From Allobosea sp. AAP35 (GTDB lineage: Bacteria; Pseudomonadota; Alphaproteobacteria; Rhizobiales; Beijerinckiaceae), in contig NZ_LJHQ01000001.1 in NCBI RefSeq assembly GCF_001295925.1, positions 1 through 64,000 of the forward strand: a stretch of DNA of 64,000 nucleotides, written 5' to 3'. The position numbers and the translations under genes are program-made. Within the stretch, counting starts at the first letter, position 1. Each line of letters opens with the position of its first letter. This document shows, piece after piece, positions 43,498-51,578 of this stretch. The notes under the pieces were generated by a model. It did no database searches and had not been told where the DNA came from. It saw only the letters and a program-made list of their open reading frames with translations.

Positions 43498-43899
43498 ATG
43501 ATCGGACTGGTCCTCGTGACGCATGGGCATCTGGCCACGGAGTTCCGTGCCGCGCTCGAACACGTCGTTGGCCCTCAACAGCATCTCGCCACCATCGCCA
43601 TCGCCCCCGATGACGACATGGAAGGCCGTCGGCGCGACATCATCGCGGCCGTCGAGCAGGTCGAGACCGGCAAGGGCGTGATCGTCCTGACCGATATGTT
43701 CGGCGGCACGCCCTCCAACCTCGCCATCTCGGTGATGGAGCCTGGCCGCATCGATGTCGTCGCCGGCATCAATCTGCCGATGCTGATCAAGCTCGCCAGC
43801 GTGCGCGAGGACAAGACCCTCGACGAGGCGGTGACCAGCGCGCAGGATGCCGGCCGCAAATACATCACCGTCGCCAGCCGCGTCCTGGCGGGCAAATAG
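43498..43899 (+). CDS. manX: PTS system EIIA component, mannose type
   Basis: A 133-residue EIIA-Man-like protein. His9 in LVLVTHGHLA is the phospho-acceptor. VIVLTDMFGGTPSNLAISVM and the following VVAGINLPMLIKLA are the usual fold signatures. No mannose permease (EIIB/C/D) lies nearby, so it is a regulatory PTS part receiving phosphate from HPr, as in rhizobia. It lies 110 bp after hprK and 9 bp before HPr. Confidence 0.95.
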   Translation: MIGLVLVTHGHLATEFRAALEHVVGPQQHLATIAIAPDDDMEGRRRDIIAAVEQVETGKGVIVLTDMFGGTPSNLAISVMEPGRIDVVAGINLPMLIKLASVREDKTLDEAVTSAQDAGRKYITVASRVLAGK

Positions 43900-43908
43900 G
43901 GGCCGCCG

Positions 43909-44238
43909 ATGGGCGCCATGGACGAGATCGACGACTGCGACTGCCCGCCGGCCGAGATTCCGTCGGGCGCGATCTATGGTGAGTTCCAGATCGTCAACAA
44001 GAAGGGGCTGCACGCCCGCGCCACGGCGAAATTCGTGCAATGCGCCTCGTCCTTCGATGCCGACATCACCGTCACCCGCTGCGGCGAGACGGTGGGCGCG
44101 ACCTCGATCATGGGTATCCTGACGCTCGGCGCCGGCATCGGCTCGACGATCACCGTCGTGGCCAAGGGGCGCGAGGCGAGCGAGGCGCTGAAGGCGCTGG
44201 AGACCCTCGTGGCGGATCGGTTCGGCGAGGGCGAGTAA
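43909..44238 (+). CDS. ptsH: Phosphocarrier protein HPr
   Basis: A 109-residue HPr with an N-terminal extension of about 20 residues. His35 in VNKKGLHARATAKF is the catalytic histidine. Ser66 in GATSIMGILTLGAG is the regulatory serine that HprK uses. Their spacing of 31 residues equals His15-Ser46 of standard HPr. The serine site and adjacent hprK show that the regulatory loop is complete. It is the last canonical member of the chvI-chvG-hprK-manX-ptsH set. Confidence 0.95.
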   Translation: MGAMDEIDDCDCPPAEIPSGAIYGEFQIVNKKGLHARATAKFVQCASSFDADITVTRCGETVGATSIMGILTLGAGIGSTITVVAKGREASEALKALETLVADRFGEGE

Positions 44239-44240
44239 TC

Positions 44241-44375
44241 ATGACCGCGACGTTGACCTGGCTTCATCTGGTCGGCGCGATGGGACTGCTTCTGTCCCTG
44301 GCTTTGTTTTTCGCTCAGTTGTGGAGGGGACGGATCACGCTCAAGAGCATGCGAGATCGGCATTGGCCATTTTGA
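44241..44375 (+). CDS. Single-pass membrane microprotein downstream of HPr
   Basis: A 44-residue frame starting 3 bp after the HPr stop, with GAGGGCGAG as a possible ribosome-binding site inside the HPr end. The protein MTATLTWLHLVGAMGLLLSL continues hydrophobic, then has a basic tail (QLWRGRITLKSMRDRHWPF). One helix spans residues about 8-28, inside-positive at the C-terminus. It may be a small membrane partner of the PTS or simply a conserved spacer gene. No family known to me. Confidence 0.5.
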   Translation: MTATLTWLHLVGAMGLLLSLALFFAQLWRGRITLKSMRDRHWPF

Positions 44376-44391
44376 CCCGAGGCCGCCGGCG

Positions 44392-44595
44392 ATGAAAACC
44401 CATTACGATCCAGAGGCTGACGCTCTCTATCTCCGGTTTGCCGACAGCACGGTGGCCGAGAGCGAGGAGGTCCGTCCAAGTGTTGTCTTCGACTTTGATG
44501 CCGAGGGCCGGATCATCGCCGTCGAGATTCTCGATGCATCCGAGCAACTGGCGAGCGGCGTCCATCTGCGCGCTTTCGTGGCTGTCGCGGCCTGA
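44392..44595 (+). CDS. DUF2283 family protein
   Basis: A 67-residue protein that is all DUF2283: HYDPEADALYLRFADSTVAE, then EVRPSVVFDFDAEGRIIAVE and ILDAS. The domain is a small alpha/beta fold of unknown function, often in toxin-antitoxin-like or housekeeping contexts. It starts 16 bp after the 44-residue microprotein, so it may be co-transcribed with the HPr operon. Confidence 0.9.
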   Translation: MKTHYDPEADALYLRFADSTVAESEEVRPSVVFDFDAEGRIIAVEILDASEQLASGVHLRAFVAVAA

Positions 44596-44773
44596 ACAGA
44601 CCGCGCGATCGCGACACGGTTCGCCTCGCTCCGTTTTTGCTGGCTCCTCCCGCCAACTCATCGTTTTCAGCACCGGTGGGCGAGGGCGCCCTGCTGGCGA
44701 ATTGTGCCCGGATGGCAACACCGCGTGACCATACGTCAATAAAACGCCGCACCCATCCCCTTTGACTGATCAC

Positions 44774-44789
44774 ATAAAGACATCTTTAT
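44774..44789. promoter_or_regulatory. Putative SahR-type operator upstream of ahcY
   Basis: ATAAAGA-CA-TCTTTAT is a perfect 7-bp inverted repeat 74 bp before the ahcY start, followed by ATATCTTTG, which repeats half the site. ArsR-type SahR regulators bind AT-rich palindromes of this kind in proteobacterial S-adenosylhomocysteine operons. The regulator gene is not in the window, so this is inference. Confidence 0.5.
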
Positions 44790-44863
44790 ATCTTTGATTG
44801 CCTTTGGACGCGGGCGCTGCTATGCACCGACCCGTCATTCGAAGACCATTTGGAGCACGCCCC

Positions 44864-46264
44864 GTGTCGAAAACCGATTACATCGTCAAGGACATCAGCC
44901 TCGCGGACTATGGCCGCAAGGAAATCAACATGGCCCAGGACGAGATGCCCGGCCTCATGGCCATCCGCGAAGAGCACAAGGGCAAGTTCCCGCTCAAGGG
45001 CGCGCGTATCGCCGGCTGCCTGCACATGACCATCCAGACCGCCGTGCTGATCGAGACGCTGACCGAGCTCGGCGCCGATGTGCGCTGGTCCTCCTGCAAC
45101 ATCTTCTCGACCCAGGACCATGCCGCCGCCGCGATCGCCGCGACCGGCGTGCCCGTCTTCGCCATCAAGGGCGAGACGCTGGAAGAATACTGGGAGTACG
45201 TGCTCAAGACCGCGAGCTGGGGCGATGGCGGCACGCCCAACATGATCCTCGACGATGGCGGCGACCTGACCATGCTGATCATCCTCGGCGCCGAGGCAGA
45301 GGCCGGCAAGGCCGAATTCCTGGACAAGCCGAGCAATGACGAGGAGACCATCTTCTTCGCGCTGATCAAGCGCGAGCTGAAGGCCAATCCGGGCTGGTTC
45401 ACCAAGACCCGCGACGCGATCAAGGGCGTCTCGGAAGAGACCACCACGGGCGTCCACCGCCTGTACGAGCTGGCCAAGGCCGGCCGCATGCCCTTCCCGG
45501 CGATCAACGTCAACGACTCCGTCACCAAGTCGAAGTTCGACAATCTCTATGGCTGCCGTGAATCGCTGGTCGACGCCATCCGCCGCGGCACCGACGTCAT
45601 GATGTCGGGCAAGGTTGCGGTCGTCGCCGGCTATGGCGACGTCGGCAAGGGCTCGGCCGCTTCGCTGCGCCAGGCCGGCTGCCGCGTCCTCGTCACCGAA
45701 ATCGACCCGATCTGCGCCCTGCAGGCGGCGATGGAAGGCTATGAGGTCGTGACCATGGATGACGCCGCCCCGCGCGCCGACATCTTCGTCACCGCCACCG
45801 GCAATCTCGACGTCATCACCGTCGACCACATGCGCGACATGAAGCACCGCGCCATCGTCTGCAACATCGGCCATTTCGACTCGGAGATTCAGGTCGCCGG
45901 CCTGAAGAACTTCAAGTGGGACAACGTCAAGCCGCAGGTCGACGAGATCGAGTTCCCCGACGGCAAGCGCATCATCCTGCTCTCGGAAGGCCGCCTGGTG
46001 AACCTCGGCAACGCCACGGGCCACCCGTCCTTCGTGATGTCCTGCTCGTTCTCGAACCAGACGCTGGCCCAGATCGAACTCTGGAACCACCACGCCAAAT
46101 ACGAGAACAAGGTCTACACCCTGCCCAAGCATCTCGACGAGAAGGTCGCGGCGCTGCATCTGGCCAAGGTCGGCGCCAAGCTGACCGTGCTCAACGATGC
46201 CCAGGCCAAATATCTCGGCCTGGCCCCGACCGGCCCGTTCAAGCCCGAGCTCTACCGCTACTGA
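44864..46264 (+). CDS. ahcY: Adenosylhomocysteinase (SAH hydrolase)
   Basis: A 466-residue enzyme of usual alphaproteobacterial length. It hydrolyses S-adenosylhomocysteine to adenosine and homocysteine with bound NAD, keeping methyltransferases active. [20 protein letters not shown] is the NAD-binding loop. [32 protein letters not shown] and the C-terminal KPELYRY are family signatures; the last supplies the Lys and Tyr that close the NAD site. The GTG start at 44864 has GGAG 8 nt upstream. A terminator follows directly. Confidence 0.97.
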   Translation: MSKTDYIVKDISLADYGRKEINMAQDEMPGLMAIREEHKGKFPLKGARIAGCLHMTIQTAVLIETLTELGADVRWSSCNIFSTQDHAAAAIAATGVPVFAIKGETLEEYWEYVLKTASWGDGGTPNMILDDGGDLTMLIILGAEAEAGKAEFLDKPSNDEETIFFALIKRELKANPGWFTKTRDAIKGVSEETTTGVHRLYELAKAGRMPFPAINVNDSVTKSKFDNLYGCRESLVDAIRRGTDVMMSGKVAVVAGYGDVGKGSAASLRQAGCRVLVTEIDPICALQAAMEGYEVVTMDDAAPRADIFVTATGNLDVITVDHMRDMKHRAIVCNIGHFDSEIQVAGLKNFKWDNVKPQVDEIEFPDGKRIILLSEGRLVNLGNATGHPSFVMSCSFSNQTLAQIELWNHHAKYENKVYTLPKHLDEKVAALHLAKVGAKLTVLNDAQAKYLGLAPTGPFKPELYRY

Positions 46265-46288
46265 CATCCAGCCCGTCTGGATGACAGG

Positions 46289-46317
46289 AGGCCCGGCGTT
46301 CGCGCCGGGCCTTTTTT
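46289..46317 (+). terminator. Rho-independent terminator of ahcY
   Basis: A 10-bp stem (AGGCCCGGCG / CGCCGGGCCT), TTCG tetraloop and a T-run. The following 46318-46641 holds no gene; TCGCCGG-ATTTA-CCGGCGA at 46429-46447 is a further small inverted repeat before divL. Confidence 0.92.
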
Positions 46318-46641
46318 CTTTGTCGGGACACGAGTCCTTTGCGCATCAGACGCTAAATATGGACGCAGGCGGACGGCGGCCCGCTACTGCTTGATCCCAC
46401 TCGCCTCTGGGTTGGGCGGCCGTAAAATTCGCCGGATTTACCGGCGATTAAGCACTTCCTGACGGAGTCGGCGGATGATTAGAGTGAGGCTGATTCGGGC
46501 CGGGCATGTCGCGCGCCGCGGATCGACCTGCGAAGATCAGTGCCGTGGCGAGCGTACGTCGGATGCCCTTCGAGGCGGTGTCGATGGGCGGCGCCGTGCC
46601 GTTTTCGGGGCTGGTTGACAGGCATCGAACCCAAGGCGGCC

Positions 46642-49152
46642 ATGGCCGCGCAGCAGGAAGACGGACGCGGAATGGAACGGTCGAGCCGACAGGAACGCAG
46701 CAGCGGTGGCTGGCGTCGACATGCGCTTCTGCCGGGTCTCGTCGCCAGCCAGTCCCCCTCGGTCGCGATGGCCCAAAGCGGATGGGCGCCGCCGCTGCGC
46801 TCCGATCTCTTTAGCACCGGGGCTCTTTCGGTGGTCCTGGCCGGTGTGATCGTCTTCGCCGCGACCACCTCGCTGGTCTATGTCCGCGAACGGGCGCGCT
46901 GGCACCGACGTGAAGCGGCGCTGGCGGGTGAGCTTGAAGCCACGCGTGCCCAGCAGGACAGGCTGGAGGCCTTGCTGGCGGCCGATCCGCAGGTCGTGGT
47001 GAGCTGGACCGGGCGCCAGGCGCAGCCGGTGTTCGAAGGCGACAGCGGGTTTCTGGGCGCGCCGGGGGCGACGCTCGCGCTGGCCTATGGCGCCTGGGCG
47101 CCTCCGGCCGATGCCAAGAAGCTCGAACTGGCGACCGATGCGCTCAAGGAACGCGGCGAAGCCTTCGGCTTCACGCTGCGCAGCAAGACCGGGCCGTTCA
47201 TCGATGTCGAGGGCCGGCCCGTGGCCGGCCGCGCGGTCATCCGTTTTCGCGAGGTCACGGGCGAGCGCGCCCAGGTCATGGCGCTGCGCGGCGAACTGGA
47301 GCGGCTGAGCCACGACCACAAGGCGCTTGCCGGCTTGCTCGGCGGCCTGCCGCAGCCGGCCTGGATCCGCAGTCCCGAAGGTCGGCTGACCTGGTGCAAC
47401 GCGGCCTATGCCCGCGCCGTCGAAGCCGCCGACAGTGCCGAGGCGATCAGGCAGGGGCTGGAATTGCTCGATCGCAGCGAGCGCGAGGGCGCGGCCCGGG
47501 CCCGGCGCGAGGGTCAATCCTTCGCCGCGCGGGCGCCGGCCGTCGTCGCGGGCCAGCGCCGCACGCTCGATATTCTCGAATTGCCGACACCGGAAGGCTT
47601 TGCCGGCATCGCCACCGACATGAGCGAGCTTGAGGCGGTGCGGGCCGATCTGCAGCGCCAGATGGACGCCCATGTCCGGACGCTCGATCGGCTCAAGACG
47701 GCGGTCGCGGTCTTCGACGCATCGCAGCGGCTGGTCTATCGCAATTCCGGCTTCGACACGCTGTGGTCGCTCGATGCAGCCTTCCTCGACGGGCGCCCAA
47801 AGGACGGCGAGATTCTCGACCGGCTGCGCTCCGAGCGGCGACTGCCCGAACTGGGCGACTACCGCAGCTGGAAGGCCGGCGTCCAGGCCGCCTACACCTC
47901 GACGCGCGCCAACGAGGATTGGTGGTATCTCCCAGACGGGCGCACCATCCATGTCGTCTCCAGCCCCAACCCCCAGGGCGGCGTCACCTATCTGCTCGAC
48001 GACGTCACTGAGCGCTTCACTTTGGAATCGCGCTTCAACGCGCTGTCGCGCACGCAGCGCGAGACGCTGGATTCGCTGCGCGAGGGCGTTGCCGTGTTCG
48101 GCTCGGACGGACGCCTCAGGCTCTCCAACCCCGCCTTCGCGCAATCCTGGAAGATCCAGGTCGATCTCGGCAGCGCCACGCCCCATATCGACGAGGTGGT
48201 GCGGCTTTGCCGTCCGCTCTTCCCGCAGGACGAGATCTGGCGCGACCTGCAGAGTGCCGTGACCGGCGTGCGCGACGCGCGCGAGGATTACATCTGCCGC
48301 ATGGAGCGCCGCGACGGCACCGTGCTCGACTGCGCGGCCGCCCCGCTGCCGGACGGCGCGACGCTGATTTCCTTCGCCGACGTCACCGCCAGCGTGAATG
48401 TCGAGCGGGCTCTGACCGAGAAGAACGACGCGCTGGAAAAGGTCTCGCGGCTGCGCGAGGATTTCGTCCATCACGTTTCCTACGAGCTGCGCTCGCCGCT
48501 GACAAACATCATCGGCTTCGCCCAGTTGCTGGGCACCGAGACGGTCGGCGCGCTCAATGAGAAGCAGCGCGACTACACCTCCCATATCGTGCGCTCGTCG
48601 GGCGCCCTGCTCGCGATCATCAACGACATCCTCGACCTCGCCACCATCGACAACGGCGCGCTGACGCTCGAGCTGGAAGAGGTCGATGTCGCCGAGACCA
48701 TCGCCCAGGCGGCGGCCGGGCTGCATGACCGCCTCACCGGCAGCAAGCTCGAGCTCAAGGTCGACATCGCCCCCCAGGCCGGGCCGCTGCGCGCTGACGG
48801 CAAGCGGCTGCGGCAGGTCCTGTTCAACCTGATCTCCAACGCGATCGGCTTCTCCTCGCCGGGCCAGACCATCACCGTCAGCGCCACCCGGCATGATGGC
48901 GATGTTCGCCTCACCGTCGCCGACCAGGGCCGGGGCATTCCCGCCGAGGTCAAGGAGAAGGTCTTCGACCGCTTCGAAAGCCATTCGCTCGGCTCAAACC
49001 ATCGCGGCGTCGGCCTCGGCCTGTCGATCGTGCGCTCGATCGTCGAACTGCATGGCGGGCATGTCGAGCTCGACTCCGCGCCCGGGCGCGGTACGCGTGT
49101 GACCGCGGTCTTCCCGTCCGAGGGAATCCGCATGTCGGACGCTGCGGAATGA
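46642..49152 (+). CDS. divL: DivL-type PAS-domain sensor kinase with tyrosine at the H-box
   Basis: A protein of about 836 residues. A single membrane helix lies near residue 60-80 (LSVVLAGVIVFAATTSLVYV). Several PAS-like domains follow (GGLPQPAWIRSPEGRLTWCN; KTAVAVFDASQRLVYRNSGF; REGVAVFGSDGRLRLSNPAF). In the dimerisation helix the phospho-acceptor is Tyr614 (HHVSYELRSPLTNI) where ordinary kinases have His. This is the hallmark of DivL, which in Caulobacter promotes CckA-CtrA signalling and binds DivK. The HATPase domain is complete (QVLFNLISNAIGFSS; VADQGRGIP; GVGLGLSIV). The start could be 46642 or 46672. tsaE overlaps its end by 4 bp. Confidence 0.93.
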   Translation: MAAQQEDGRGMERSSRQERSSGGWRRHALLPGLVASQSPSVAMAQSGWAPPLRSDLFSTGALSVVLAGVIVFAATTSLVYVRERARWHRREAALAGELEATRAQQDRLEALLAADPQVVVSWTGRQAQPVFEGDSGFLGAPGATLALAYGAWAPPADAKKLELATDALKERGEAFGFTLRSKTGPFIDVEGRPVAGRAVIRFREVTGERAQVMALRGELERLSHDHKALAGLLGGLPQPAWIRSPEGRLTWCNAAYARAVEAADSAEAIRQGLELLDRSEREGAARARREGQSFAARAPAVVAGQRRTLDILELPTPEGFAGIATDMSELEAVRADLQRQMDAHVRTLDRLKTAVAVFDASQRLVYRNSGFDTLWSLDAAFLDGRPKDGEILDRLRSERRLPELGDYRSWKAGVQAAYTSTRANEDWWYLPDGRTIHVVSSPNPQGGVTYLLDDVTERFTLESRFNALSRTQRETLDSLREGVAVFGSDGRLRLSNPAFAQSWKIQVDLGSATPHIDEVVRLCRPLFPQDEIWRDLQSAVTGVRDAREDYICRMERRDGTVLDCAAAPLPDGATLISFADVTASVNVERALTEKNDALEKVSRLREDFVHHVSYELRSPLTNIIGFAQLLGTETVGALNEKQRDYTSHIVRSSGALLAIINDILDLATIDNGALTLELEEVDVAETIAQAAAGLHDRLTGSKLELKVDIAPQAGPLRADGKRLRQVLFNLISNAIGFSSPGQTITVSATRHDGDVRLTVADQGRGIPAEVKEKVFDRFESHSLGSNHRGVGLGLSIVRSIVELHGGHVELDSAPGRGTRVTAVFPSEGIRMSDAAE

Positions 49153-50696
49153 CCGAGCAGGCTCGCGGTACTGGCGCGCACCGGCTGGTGCTCGCCGACG
49201 AGGGAGCGACGCTCCGGCTTGCCGCCGATCTCGCCGCCATCCTCAAGCCCGGCGACATCGTCGCCCTGTCGGGGCAGCTGGGCGCCGGCAAGTCTTTGCT
49301 GGCGCGCGCGATCCTGCGCGAACTCGCCGATGACCCGGCGCTCGACGCGCCGAGCCCGACCTTCACCCTCGTCCAGAGTTACGAGACGCCGCGCGCGACC
49401 GTTCTTCATGCCGATCTCTACCGCGTGCGCTCGCCCGACGAGCTCGACGATATCGGCCTGGTCGAGGACCTCGACCGGGTGATCCTGCTGGTCGAATGGC
49501 CTGATCGCGCCGGGACCCGCCTTCCGGGCGGCCGTCGGCTCGACATCATGCTGGACGTCGATCCCGATAACCTCGAGACGGGGCGCATCGCCGATCTGTC
49601 GGGCGGCGTGCTCTGGCGCCAGCGGCTGTCGATCGCGATCGCGACGCGGCTGCTGATCGACGAGGCGGGCTGGGACGATGCCCGTCGCGACTACATGCAA
49701 GGCGATGCGTCGAGCCGCGCCTATGAGCGGCTGACCCGGGCGGATGGCAGCAGCGCCGTGCTGATGATCTCGCCACCGCGTCCGGATGGTCCGGCCATCC
49801 GGCTTGGCAAGCCCTACAGCGCCATCGCGCATCTGGCCGAAACCGTTGACGCCTTCGTCGCGATGGATCGTGGCCTGCATTCGCTCGGCTATTCGGCACC
49901 GGAGATCTACGCGCAGGACCTCTCGACCGGGCTTTTGCTGATCGAGGATCTGGGCCAAGAAGGCGTGCTCGACGGGGAGGGCGCGCCAATCCCCGAGCGT
50001 TACGAGGCGACGGCCCGCCTGCTTGCCGATCTGCACCGCCACACGCTGCCGACGATCCTGCCGGTGAGCGAGGGCCGCGACCATGTCGTGCCCGATTACG
50101 ACCGCGCCGCGCTGGCGATCGAGACCGAGCTGATCCTCGACTGGTATGCGCCCCACATCGCGGGCGTGACCCTGCCGGCCGTGACGCAGGCCGAGTTCTC
50201 GCGGATCTGGGACCGGCTCTTCGACGAGATTCTCGAAGCGCCGGGCACCTGGACGCTGCGCGACGTGCACTCGCCCAACCTGATCTGGCTGCCGGCAAGG
50301 CACGGCCATGCCAAAGTCGGGCTGATCGACTTCCAGGACGCCGTGATCGGTCATCCCGCCTATGATCTGGCCTCGCTCGGCCAGGATGCGCGCGTCGACG
50401 TGCCGGCCGGGCTCGAACTGCGGCTGCTGGCGGCTTACGGCCAGGCCAGGCGGGCCGACGACCCCGGCTTCGACCTCGCGGGCTTTGCCCGCGCCTATGC
50501 GATCCTGGGCACACAGCGCAACACCAAGATCGCCGGCATCTTCGCCAGGCTCGACAAGCGCGACGGCAAGCCGGCCTATCTCAAGCACCTGCCACGGATC
50601 GAGGCCTATCTGCGCCGCAACCTCGAACATCCGGCGCTGGCGGAACTCAAGGGCTGGTACCAGGCCCATCTGCCGAGGCTGTTCGAGGGGGTCTGA
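49149..50696 (+). CDS. tsaE-amgK: TsaE-AmgK fusion: tRNA threonylcarbamoylation ATPase joined to an anomeric sugar kinase-like domain
   Basis: A 515-residue fusion. Residues about 10-150 are TsaE: Walker A ALSGQLGAGKSLLARAIL, then SPTFTLVQSYETPRATVLHA and LYRVRSPDELDDIGL, used for N6-threonylcarbamoyladenosine in tRNA. The rest is an aminoglycoside phosphotransferase-fold kinase, with the catalytic loop LRDVHSPNLIWLPA and the Mg-binding Asp in IDFQDAVIGHPAYDLASL. It resembles AmgK, which phosphorylates MurNAc or GlcNAc at the anomeric position. The next gene is MurU-like, the partner in that recycling pathway. The start overlaps divL (ATGA). Confidence 0.93.
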   Translation: MTEQARGTGAHRLVLADEGATLRLAADLAAILKPGDIVALSGQLGAGKSLLARAILRELADDPALDAPSPTFTLVQSYETPRATVLHADLYRVRSPDELDDIGLVEDLDRVILLVEWPDRAGTRLPGGRRLDIMLDVDPDNLETGRIADLSGGVLWRQRLSIAIATRLLIDEAGWDDARRDYMQGDASSRAYERLTRADGSSAVLMISPPRPDGPAIRLGKPYSAIAHLAETVDAFVAMDRGLHSLGYSAPEIYAQDLSTGLLLIEDLGQEGVLDGEGAPIPERYEATARLLADLHRHTLPTILPVSEGRDHVVPDYDRAALAIETELILDWYAPHIAGVTLPAVTQAEFSRIWDRLFDEILEAPGTWTLRDVHSPNLIWLPARHGHAKVGLIDFQDAVIGHPAYDLASLGQDARVDVPAGLELRLLAAYGQARRADDPGFDLAGFARAYAILGTQRNTKIAGIFARLDKRDGKPAYLKHLPRIEAYLRRNLEHPALAELKGWYQAHLPRLFEGV

Positions 50697-50724
50697 GTTT
50701 CACAGCTCGTTCTCCACACCCTCC

Positions 50725-50766
50725 GCGTCATCCCGGAGCTCCGCTTCGCTGCGTCCGGGATGACGC
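50725..50766. repeat. Palindromic intergenic repeat
   Basis: Perfect 13-bp arms GCGTCATCCCGGA / TCCGGGATGACGC around GCTCCGCTTCGCTGCG. The inner part is shared with the repeat at 34624-34725. It lies between the fusion gene and murU. Confidence 0.85.
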
Positions 50767-50822
50767 GCTGTGATGATGGCGAGTGTTGCTGATAGCATGT
50801 GTCAACGATGAGGGAGATTCGC

Positions 50823-51578
50823 GTGACGCAGGCCAGCCCGACACCGATCCGCCGGGCCATGGTGCTCGCCGCCGGGCTTGGCCAGCGCATGCGGCCGATC
50901 ACCGACACGCTGCCTAAGCCGCTGGTGGCGATCGGCGGCAAGCCGATGCTCGATCATGCGCTCGACCGTCTGGCGGAGGCCGGCGTCGAGGCGGCGGTGG
51001 TCAATGTCCATCATCTCGCCAGCCAGATCGAGGCGCATCTCGCCGCGCGCACGACGCCCCGCGTGACGATCTCCGACGAGCGGGCGCTGCTGCTGGAGAC
51101 CGGCGGCGGGGTGAAGAAGGCCCTGCCGCTGCTGGGGCGCGAACCCTTTTTCCATGTCAATTCGGATTCGCTCTGGAGCGAGACCGGCCTCTCCAACATG
51201 CGCGCCATGGTCGAGGCCTGGGACGGCGCGCGGATGGACATGCTGCTGCTGCTGGCGCGGCGCGAGGGCAGCGTCGGCTTCGACGGGCGCGGCGATTTTT
51301 TCCAGGATGAGAAAGGTCTGCTGACACGGCGCGGCAGCGCTGAGCGCGCACCTTACGTCTATGCCGGCGTCGCCATCATGAAGCCCGACCTTTTCGCCGA
51401 CACGCCGGAGGGGGCGTTTTCGCTGAACCTGCTGTTCGACCGCGCCATCGCGGTCGGGCGGCTGCATGGCCTCGTGCTCGACGGGCAGTGGCTGCATGTT
51501 GGCACGCCCGACGCGATCGCGCCGGCGGAAGCCGCTTTCGCGGCGGCGCGGCGCGCTCCGGCGCGAGCCGATGCCTGA
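50823..51578 (+). CDS. murU: Nucleotidyltransferase, MurU-like (MurNAc-1-phosphate uridylyltransferase)
   Basis: A 251-residue protein with the nucleotidyltransferase signature AMVLAAGLGQRMRPITDTLP, followed by KPLVAIGGKPMLDHALDRL. FHVNSDSLWSE and the C-terminal LVLDGQWLHVGTPDAI are typical of MurU-like enzymes. The GTG at 50823 is chosen for AGGGAG 6 nt upstream; ATG 50808 and GTG 50799 are alternatives. Together with the kinase domain upstream it would convert recycled MurNAc to UDP-MurNAc, bypassing de novo synthesis and giving fosfomycin tolerance in organisms that use the path. Confidence 0.88.
   Translation: MTQASPTPIRRAMVLAAGLGQRMRPITDTLPKPLVAIGGKPMLDHALDRLAEAGVEAAVVNVHHLASQIEAHLAARTTPRVTISDERALLLETGGGVKKALPLLGREPFFHVNSDSLWSETGLSNMRAMVEAWDGARMDMLLLLARREGSVGFDGRGDFFQDEKGLLTRRGSAERAPYVYAGVAIMKPDLFADTPEGAFSLNLLFDRAIAVGRLHGLVLDGQWLHVGTPDAIAPAEAAFAAARRAPARADA

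Noticed and set aside
46537-50669. Long minus-strand frames opposite divL and tsaE-amgK
   Set aside because: No domain or start context is recognisable, and the plus strand explains the sequence fully.
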